Both the position numbers and the translations under genes were made by a program. Under the pieces are notes generated by a model. The model was not told where the DNA came from, ran no database searches, and worked only from the letters and a program-made list of their open reading frames with translations. Below are positions 12,932-17,994 of a stretch of 17,994 nucleotides of DNA, piece by piece. Source of the DNA: Pseudomonadota bacterium. Its GTDB lineage: Bacteria > Desulfobacterota > Desulfobulbia > Desulfobulbales > JAGXFP01. The stretch spans positions 1 through 17,994 of the forward strand of contig DAOVJK010000022.1 in assembly GCA_030673265.1 (NCBI GenBank), written 5' to 3'. Numbering within the stretch: the first letter of the stretch is position 1; each line of letters starts with the position of its first letter.

Positions 12932-13757
12932 CGGCTTGCATCAAGCCAAACTCCATGAGCAGTTCTTCGAGTTCTTCTATTTCCATCGGAGTGGGGATGA
13001 CAAAATCCTTATTACCGTCAATGGCCTTAGCCAGGTTCCGGTAGACGTCGGCCTGGGGAACCTCCGGATTCCATTCGATGACCGTCTTGCGATTGATTTC
13101 GGCGCGCTGGACGTCATTTTCGCGGGGCACAAAGTGGATCATTTTGGTCCCCAGTTTTTCGGCAAATTTCTCGATCATCTCCTTCTCGTTATCGACAGCC
13201 CGGGAATTACAGATCAGGCCGCCGAGCCGCACGGTGCCGCTCTGGGCAAATTTACAGATACCCTTGCTGATATTGTTGGCCGCATACATGGCCATCATCT
13301 CGCCGGAAACCACGATGTAGATTTCCTCAGCCTTGCCGTCACGGATCGGCATGGCAAACCCACCGCAGACCACGTCACCAAGGACATCATAGAAAGCGTA
13401 TTCAAGTTCTTCGCTTTCCTCATAGGCACCGAGAGATTCCAGCATGTTAATTGAGGTAATGATGCCCCGGCCGGCACAACCTACGCCCGGCTCCGGCCCA
13501 CCAGACTCAACGCACCAGGTGCCGCCGTATCCGGCCTTACGGATATCATCAAGTTCGACGTCTTCCCCTTCTTCACGGAGGGTATCAAGGACCGATTTCT
13601 GGGCCAGGCCACCCAACAACAGCCTGGTAGAATCAGCTTTCGGGTCGCAACCAACGACCATGATTTTCCGCCCTAATTCAATTAAACCTGCTACTAAATT
13701 CTGCGTGGTGGTTGATTTGCCGATGCCGCCTTTGCCATAGATTGCTATTTTACGCAT
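12927..13757 (-). CDS. nifH: Nitrogenase iron protein (dinitrogenase reductase)
   Basis: 276 residues from the ATG at 13757, preceded by a strong AAGGAGG. The P-loop is GKGGIGKSTT (residues 8-17), switch I/II features are GCDPKADST (36-44) and DVLGDVVCGGFAMP, and the bridging 4Fe-4S ligands are Cys94 (GVGCAGRGI) and Cys131 (DVVCGG). Arg97 (GCAGRG) is the residue ADP-ribosylated by DraT in some bacteria; no draT/draG is in this window. The C-terminus ends EFGLMQAA. It delivers electrons to NifDK with ATP hydrolysis and is also needed for FeMo-co maturation. It is the first gene of the operon, about 50 nt downstream of the sigma-54 start point. Confidence 0.99.
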   Translation of the reverse strand: MRKIAIYGKGGIGKSTTTQNLVAGLIELGRKIMVVGCDPKADSTRLLLGGLAQKSVLDTLREEGEDVELDDIRKAGYGGTWCVESGGPEPGVGCAGRGIITSINMLESLGAYEESEELEYAFYDVLGDVVCGGFAMPIRDGKAEEIYIVVSGEMMAMYAANNISKGICKFAQSGTVRLGGLICNSRAVDNEKEMIEKFAEKLGTKMIHFVPRENDVQRAEINRKTVIEWNPEVPQADVYRNLAKAIDGNKDFVIPTPMEIEELEELLMEFGLMQAA

Positions 13758-13819
13758 TGTCCTACCTCCTTGGAAATTTGTGGGTGTTAAACGGTTTAAG
13801 ATATTTAATCCCAGCTATC

Positions 13820-13834
13820 GCAAGGGCTGTGCCA
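13820..13834 (-). promoter_or_regulatory. Sigma-54 (-24/-12) promoter of the nif operon
   Basis: The minus strand reads TGGCACAGCCCTTGC, matching the RpoN consensus TGGCAC-N5-TTGC with the GG and GC doublets 10 bp apart. It lies about 60 bp upstream of the nifH start codon, which leaves a leader of roughly 50 nt. Confidence 0.93.
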
Positions 13835-13918
13835 TCAGCGAGAAATAAAGAATTTATTCCCGCAACCAACTGATATTAAAGGAAATAAAGAGGGAGACAA
13901 CGTGGTCCGATCCGAAAA

Positions 13919-13945
13919 TTGACCTCGCCAAAACCAAAATAAAAT
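13919..13945 (+). promoter_or_regulatory. Weak candidate sigma-70 promoter for nifA
   Basis: TTGACC (13919-13924) and TAAAAT (13940-13945) are 15 bp apart, shorter than ideal, and point towards nifA. The -10 box touches the NifA binding site at 13946, so NifA bound there could interfere with it. The assignment is speculative. Confidence 0.2.
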
Positions 13946-13961
13946 TGTGCCAATGTTTACA
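13946..13961. promoter_or_regulatory. NifA upstream activator sequence
   Basis: TGTGCCAATGTTTACA is an exact TGT-N10-ACA site. It is about 110-125 bp upstream of the sigma-54 promoter, the usual distance for NifA contact through DNA looping. I found only this one exact match in the nifH-nifA interval. Confidence 0.85.
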
Positions 13962-14228
13962 AAAAGGAACGACAGGGGACACAGAGGTAATCTTTCCAAA
14001 TAATCACAATCTTGTGTTTACTGGTCTGACTGAGTTACAAAAACGTGAAAGTCTTTATAGTTACGGAGGTCGGCGCTGGCCGGCACAACAGATCAAAAAA
14101 TATTATTTGCCATGATTACAGGTGCTTATCTGCTTGCCCCGGTTTTGATAGCGGGCTGGTACGCTTATTGCGATATCTCATTACAAGCCCGGAAAAGAAC
14201 CGGGGGCGAAAATTACGGGAGAATCGCA

Positions 14229-15818
14229 TTGCAGACCACAGACTTAAAGGGCATCGGTACTGAACATCTGGAAGTGCAGGCCTTATATCAAATAGCGCAA
14301 TTGATCGGCTCGGCCCTGGATCTTGACAAGGCCCTGACCGAGATCCTGAGAATCCTCCATGATACCCTTAATATGGCCAGAGCGACTCTGGTCCTGCCGG
14401 ATGGCGACCTGTCGCGCCTGACGATTAAGGCTTCCTACGGGCTGACGGCAGAAGAGGCCCGGCGAGGGGTTTACCGCCCCGACGAAGGGATCATCGGTAC
14501 GGTATTCAGGACAGGTTATCCCTTCGCCGTCCCGGATGTACACCGGGAACCATTGTTTCTGGATCGGACCGAGTCGCGGCGGCTTTTGCCCAAAGGAGAA
14601 GTATCGTTTGTCGGGGTGCCGGTAATCCTGCTGGAAAGACCGGTAGGGGTGCTGACAGTTGATCGGTTGTTCGGCTCGGAGGTAAGTTTTGAGGAGGATA
14701 TCCGTTTCCTGACCGTAGTTGCCATGTTGATTGGCCAGTTCCTGCACCTGCATGAGGAAATTGCCGACAAGGAAAAACTTCTGGTTGAGGAGAACACCTA
14801 CCTCAAAGAAGAACTGCGGACCCGCTACAGTCACCATAATATCATCGGCCAGAGCAAGATCATGCAGGAAGTCTTCCGCTTCATCGAGAAGGTGGCGCCC
14901 AGCCGGGCCACCACCCTGCTGCTCGGCGAATCCGGCACCGGCAAGGAACTGGTGGCCCGGGCCATTCATCAGGCCAGCCCCCGCCGGGACAAACCGTTTA
15001 TCAAGGTCAACTGTGCGGCCCTGCCGGACAATCTTCTCGAGAGCGAACTGATCGGCCACGAGAAAGGGGCCTTCACCGGCGCGACCGCAGTTAAAATGGG
15101 CCGCTTCGAGTTGGCTAACGGCGGCACTCTTTTTCTCGATGAGATCGGCGAGTTGCCGTTGCCGCTGCAGGCCAAGCTCTTACGGGTCCTCCAGGAACAA
15201 CAATTCGAGCGTTTGGGTGGCACCAGAACTATAACTGTCGATGTCAGGATAATTGCTGCCACCAACCGGAGCCTGGAGCAGGAAGTGGCCCGGAAAACCT
15301 TTCGCGAAGATCTATTCTATCGGTTGAATGTGGTACCGATCATTTTGCCGGCCCTTAGGGAAAGGCGGGAAGATGTTCTGCTGCTGCTTGACCATTTCAT
15401 CGGGGAGAGCAACAAGATCAATCATCGGGCGGTAAGATTCAGTAAGCCGGTAATGGATTTTCTGGTCGCATATTCGTGGCCGGGTAATGTCCGGGAGCTG
15501 CAGAACCTCGTGGAGCGGCTGGTGATTATGGCTGACGGCAGCTCGGTTTCTCTGAGTTCACTGCCTGCCTATATCCTGGAAGATGTGCCCGCCTGCCAAC
15601 CGGTTGCGCCGGAACCGCACCAGGGCGCCGACCCAAAAAATACCTTGCCGCCATCCCGCTCGCCCCGCCTGGACGACCTCGAACGGCATGAAGTAGCCGC
15701 AGCCCTGAAAAGGCACGGCTGGGTGCGGGCCAGGGCGGCCCGACAACTCGGCATTACCCAACGCCAGATCGGCTATCGGATCAAGAAATACGACCTCCAA
15801 CCTCCGGACTATATTTAA
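14229..15818 (+). CDS. nifA: Nif-specific sigma-54 activator NifA
   Basis: The start is uncertain. I prefer the TTG at 14229, which has GGGAG 7 nt upstream and gives 529 residues beginning just before the GAF domain (LEVQALYQIAQLIGSALDLD). An ATG at 14112 in the same frame has no clear site and adds a hydrophobic stretch unlike NifA. Domains are GAF (about 20-185), an AAA+ sigma-54 interaction domain with Walker A GESGTGKE, the GAFTGA loop (EKGAFTGAT), Walker B TLFLDEIGE and a WPGNVREL motif, then a C-terminal Fis-type helix-turn-helix (AARQLGITQRQIGYRIKKY). The interdomain linker has one Cys and no CX4C pair, so it lacks the oxygen-sensing signature of rhizobial NifA. No nifL is adjacent. 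It is divergent from nifH and activates it with RpoN. Confidence 0.95.
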   Translation: MQTTDLKGIGTEHLEVQALYQIAQLIGSALDLDKALTEILRILHDTLNMARATLVLPDGDLSRLTIKASYGLTAEEARRGVYRPDEGIIGTVFRTGYPFAVPDVHREPLFLDRTESRRLLPKGEVSFVGVPVILLERPVGVLTVDRLFGSEVSFEEDIRFLTVVAMLIGQFLHLHEEIADKEKLLVEENTYLKEELRTRYSHHNIIGQSKIMQEVFRFIEKVAPSRATTLLLGESGTGKELVARAIHQASPRRDKPFIKVNCAALPDNLLESELIGHEKGAFTGATAVKMGRFELANGGTLFLDEIGELPLPLQAKLLRVLQEQQFERLGGTRTITVDVRIIAATNRSLEQEVARKTFREDLFYRLNVVPIILPALRERREDVLLLLDHFIGESNKINHRAVRFSKPVMDFLVAYSWPGNVRELQNLVERLVIMADGSSVSLSSLPAYILEDVPACQPVAPEPHQGADPKNTLPPSRSPRLDDLERHEVAAALKRHGWVRARAARQLGITQRQIGYRIKKYDLQPPDYI

Positions 15819-15829
15819 AGGTGCACCCC

Positions 15830-16225
15830 ATGGCTCAACAGCTGCCTCCCCAAACCGTTTCTCCCTATGTGATCAATCTGTTCTTTGTGGTCGGTCTGGT
15901 TTCGGCCTGCTCTTTCCGGATTCTGATCATCTTCTCACATACCTGGCAGGACCTCTTCCGGCCGGTGTGGTATCTCGGCACGACAGGGTACCTGCTCTTT
16001 TTCTTCTACCGTTTTGCGATCTCCCAGAAACGGAAAAAAGCGATTAAACAATATGGACTAATCCCTAAGTTGCAGCAGTCGGGCCAGCTTGCAGAGGAGG
16101 ACCGGCAGGTGATAGTCTACCTGCTTTCCTCGATCCAGAAATCACGAGAGAACCTCAACTATCTCTTTATTTTCGGGCTATCTTTCCTGGCGATAATCGC
16201 CGATCAGGTCCTAATGGTAAAGTAA
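15830..16225 (+). CDS. Small membrane protein with three transmembrane helices
   Basis: 131 residues from the ATG at 15830, 11 nt after the nifA stop with AAAGGTG between them. An in-frame GTG at 15821 is possible. Helices are at about 13-38 (YVINLFFVVGLVSACSF...), 46-64 (VWYLGTTGYLLFFFYRF) and the C-terminus (NYLFIFGLSFLAIIADQVLM). A basic cytoplasmic segment (SQKRKKAIKQYG) and a charged helix lie between helices 2 and 3. No catalytic motif is seen. Its close spacing suggests co-transcription with nifA, so it may be a membrane partner, but this is only positional. I do not recognise the family. Confidence 0.75.
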   Translation: MAQQLPPQTVSPYVINLFFVVGLVSACSFRILIIFSHTWQDLFRPVWYLGTTGYLLFFFYRFAISQKRKKAIKQYGLIPKLQQSGQLAEEDRQVIVYLLSSIQKSRENLNYLFIFGLSFLAIIADQVLMVK

Positions 16226-16231
16226 TTAAGG

Positions 16232-16254
16232 CCGGAGGCATGAAATATCTCCGG
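16232..16254 (+). terminator. Weak hairpin after the nifA-linked membrane gene
   Basis: CCGGAG and CTCCGG pair around an 11-nt loop 7 nt after the stop, but the following bases (AATTGGTAAAAAT) are not a T-tract. It may end the nifA transcript only with help from other factors. Confidence 0.3.
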
Positions 16255-16310
16255 AATTGGTAAAAATAATGCCTTTCAATTGGTGACAAGACAGAAAAGG
16301 AATCTAACGG

Positions 16311-16340
16311 GCCAGGGACAAACGGATTTTCACCCCTGGC
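16311..16340. other. Inverted repeat GCCAGGG / CCCTGGC
   Basis: GCCAGGG (16311-16317) is complementary to CCCTGGC (16334-16340) around a 16-nt loop. It lies in non-coding DNA close to other repeats, and its function is unknown. Confidence 0.4.
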
Positions 16341-16434
16341 AAATTCAACCCACCTACACCGAAAAACCTATTATTCCAATAAGTTACAGACGACCTCCGT
16401 AACACCATTAAATAACCAGTCACGACGATCATGA

Positions 16435-16520
16435 CGTTTTTGGCATTAAAAACGTCATTATAGCCCCAAAAAAGGCGTGGTTTTCATCAACATTACTTCT
16501 GATTTAAGTAGTTAGCGTGG
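16435..16520 (+). repeat. Structured dispersed repeat, copy 2 (partner at 3994-4080)
   Basis: Hairpin 1 is longer than in copy 1: ATGACGTTTTT and AAAAACGTCAT pair for 11 bp around GGCATT (from 16431). The A-rich loop between CCCC and GGC follows, then hairpin 3 TACTT-CTGATTT-AAGTA and the invariant GTTAGCGTGG (16511-16520). Compared with copy 1 the loops and the middle have drifted, but stem 1, the TCATTATAG block and the tail are kept. Confidence 0.6.
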
Positions 16521-16700
16521 CCCTACATCCCGGACATCCTCCCGTTTGCTGAATTTATTAAGGATCAAACGGGATAAAGAAAAGAGTGGATAAACACTCA
16601 CCGCTCCCTTTAAAGTGCCCTTTTCACCATCAAAAATAGTACTCTAAGGCTAAAAACCAAGAGCTTTTTGGACCAATTATTCGGTTAATCAATCAGTTGG

Positions 16701-16714
16701 CTTGGTCCGCCCCC
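16701..16714. repeat. REP-like motif CTTGGTCCGCCCCC
   Basis: Differs from the motif at 3273-3286 (CTTGGTCCGACCCC) at a single position. It forms an inverted repeat GGACCAA/TTGGTCC with 16670-16676. It is likely a relic of the RAYT-associated repeat family. Confidence 0.4.
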
Positions 16715-17015
16715 AGCTTCTTTTCTCATCACAAGGAAGAAGACTATCTCTTGACAAGAGCCTTTTAATGGGTGGCCCCTTCCCCTTTGCAAAGGTGTTA
16801 ACTTTTAGGCCCGCAGTAGCCACACCCACACGGCCTTGGAATAACCTATCAAAAATCACGTTGCTTTTCAGCAGATTATGGGCTAGAAAAATTGACAGAT
16901 TAAACCATATTAGCCTTGCCATCGGATACCAAAATTGCCAGGCATTTTTCCTGCTAACACCTTCGTTGGTGAAGCGCTGGAAAACTATTACTTATTACTT
17001 AGCAAAGAGGTCCCC

Positions 17016-17537
17016 ATGTTTAATAAAGTAGCTCTTATCTCTCTCTTGTCCCTTTCTCTCATCATGTCTGCCTGTGCCACCAGGCAATCCGCCCAGATTA
17101 ACACGTTGCTTACGCCACAAGAAAAACAACAGGCCGAAGCAGCAATTGCCGAGGCCTTTGAAGGTGCTAAACCCATGGGTCATTTCAATGATAGCAGGGG
17201 CGCCAGGGTGCCGGTCGGCGATCAGTCATTTTACCTGAAATTCCGCAAGGGCAATGAAAGTAACGATACCCCGGTTCTCATTGGTGTAGTAAACACCTTG
17301 GCCTTTATCGGTACCCTTGGCATCATCCCCATGTGCGAGATACGAAGCCAGGTCTTTAAAAGCAACATTGCCGGCATCAGCTATGAGCAGAGCTATTATG
17401 ACTGTATTGGCTGGCTACCCATGAAACAGGAGAAAGAAACGATAAGCTCTAAAACCCTTGCCCATAAAACCGTCGATAAAATCCTATACGATCTTTTTGA
17501 TCAGGATTATCTCTCTCTAAGCAAGCTGAAGCGCTAA
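17016..17537 (+). CDS. Small lipoprotein, first gene of a pair
   Basis: 173 residues from the ATG at 17016, with AAAGAGG 5 nt upstream. The longer frame to 16935 lacks a site. The signal peptide ends in a lipobox (LIMSAC) with Cys20 as the lipidated residue. A helical, Ala/Glu/Gln-rich section follows (LTPQEKQQAEAAIAEAF), then VPVGDQSFYLKFRKGNE. A hydrophobic stretch (VLIGVVNTLAFIGTLGIIPM) could be a membrane-touching hairpin, and the final section holds the remaining Cys at CEI and DCIGW. The function is not recognisable. The stop overlaps the start of the next lipoprotein gene (TAATG), so the two are translationally coupled and their products probably work together at the cell envelope. Confidence 0.8.
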   Translation: MFNKVALISLLSLSLIMSACATRQSAQINTLLTPQEKQQAEAAIAEAFEGAKPMGHFNDSRGARVPVGDQSFYLKFRKGNESNDTPVLIGVVNTLAFIGTLGIIPMCEIRSQVFKSNIAGISYEQSYYDCIGWLPMKQEKETISSKTLAHKTVDKILYDLFDQDYLSLSKLKR

Positions 17538-17994
17538 TGGATCGCTCGTACAGTTATCTGCTGCTGATCCCTTTCCTGCTCGTGGCCTGCGTCGGCCAAA
17601 AGGCGGTATTTGTCAACCCTAACACCGGACAGGACTTCCGACTGCGCCGTATCACCTATGAAGGTGATTTTTTTTCCTCTCGCATGCAAAGTCGCTTCCG
17701 GAAAGTGCTCAAGGAATCACCCCTGTTCACGAAAGACCTTGCCAGCCCGAGTCTTGATCTAAAGGTGAGAAAGATCAGCTCCAAAACTAACACCACTGGC
17801 ATGGTCTTTAGCGGAACTTCCACCATCCACTACCTCTTTATTAACCCGGCCACAGGCAAGGTCATACTCGAGGCCACCAACACCATCTCCACCCGCAGCA
17901 CAGCGGCCGATATGGGCCAACGGCGCTCAGAACTTGGCATGAACCTAGCCGTGGACAACGCTGATATTCTCGTTACCGAGCTGAGAAAACATGG
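17537..17994 (+). CDS. Second lipoprotein of the pair (partial, runs off the window)
   Basis: The ATG at 17537 overlaps the previous TAA by one base. The frame stays open for about 152 residues to the window end, so the C-terminus is missing. MDRSYSYLLLIPFLLVAC is a lipoprotein signal peptide with Cys18 as the lipidated residue. The mature part is a mixed alpha/beta domain with many strands (VNPNTGQDFRLRRITYEGDF, DLKVRKISSKTNTTGMVFSG) and a helix near the edge (SELGMNLAVDNADILVTEL). No known motif is seen. It is coupled with the upstream lipoprotein, suggesting a two-component envelope complex of unknown role. Confidence 0.8.
   Translation, partial: MDRSYSYLLLIPFLLVACVGQKAVFVNPNTGQDFRLRRITYEGDFFSSRMQSRFRKVLKESPLFTKDLASPSLDLKVRKISSKTNTTGMVFSGTSTIHYLFINPATGKVILEATNTISTRSTAADMGQRRSELGMNLAVDNADILVTELRKH

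Larger units (their letters stand above)
16226..17015. other. Repeat-bearing intergenic region
   Basis: 790 bp without a convincing gene. It contains a small hairpin CCGGAG/CTCCGG (16232-16254) after the membrane protein, a 7-bp stem with a 16-nt loop (16311-16340), the structured repeat copy 2 (16435-16520), GGACCAA/TTGGTCC (16670-16676 with 16702-16708) and a REP-like motif. The site AAAGAGG (17004-17010) serves the next gene. Base composition is AT-richer than the nif genes. Confidence 0.55.

Noticed and set aside
14112..14228. Extended N-terminus of NifA with a hydrophobic segment from the ATG at 14112
   Set aside because: There is no clear ribosome site before 14112 and NifA proteins start close to the GAF domain. 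The TTG at 14229 has a good site. It is kept as an alternative only.
14283..15059. 258-residue minus-strand frame inside nifA
   Set aside because: Shadow of the GAF and early AAA+ region of NifA, with no motifs of its own.

Overview
The window is dominated by a molybdenum nitrogenase (nif) locus of the type found in strictly anaerobic bacteria and in methanogens. The structural genes run on the minus strand in the order nifH - nifI1 - nifI2 - nifD - nifK. NifD carries a long insertion before its His ligand, and NifK has a short N-terminus. Together with a periplasmic DsrE-family protein, many small lipoproteins, an Mo-nif NifA activator and a REP-associated transposase remnant, this suggests a diazotrophic Desulfobacterota-like (deltaproteobacterial) anaerobe. 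That taxonomic placement is inference.

Layout. Positions 1-130 hold the end of a plus-strand gene. Positions 197-2791 (minus) hold a hybrid sensor kinase with a periplasmic solute-binding domain, preceded by a truncated REP-associated transposase (2844-3113, minus). Positions 3114-5736 (plus) hold a loose group of small genes: a lipoprotein, a DUF504/MJ1316-type protein, a cysteine-rich zinc-ribbon gene split over two frames at an A7 run, and an exported DsrE-family protein. A strong hairpin terminator at 5759-5791 closes the nif operon that comes from the other side.

The nif operon (13757 down to 5946, minus) reads nifH, nifI1, nifI2, nifD, nifK, a NifB-like/NifX fusion, a thioredoxin-fold 2Fe-2S ferredoxin, an unknown protein, a HEPN-like helical protein and a Nif11-family protein. 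A canonical sigma-54 -24/-12 promoter and a perfect NifA upstream activator site (TGT-N10-ACA) lie in front of nifH. The divergent gene nifA (plus, 14229-15818) encodes the activator and is followed by a small three-helix membrane protein. NifI1 and NifI2 should give a fast PII-type ammonia switch-off of the enzyme. nifE, nifN and a catalytically competent nifB are not in this window and must be elsewhere if the system works.

The most unusual items are as follows. (1) The NifB-like protein keeps the NifB barrel motifs and the NifX tail but has lost the radical-SAM CxxxCxxC cluster motif. (2) The nifD-nifK gap is 381 bp and filled by four 41-bp tandem repeats plus a 109-bp imperfect palindrome, and a partial copy of the repeat core sits between nifH and nifI1. 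(3) The operon tail encodes an undescribed accessory set (unknown protein, HEPN-like, Nif11). (4) An 86/87-bp element at 3994 and 16435 has two hairpins, one of which shows compensatory changes. (5) The zinc-ribbon gene has a possible -1 frameshift site. The right end (16226-17994) is a long repeat-bearing intergenic region followed by two overlapping lipoprotein genes, the last cut off by the window edge.
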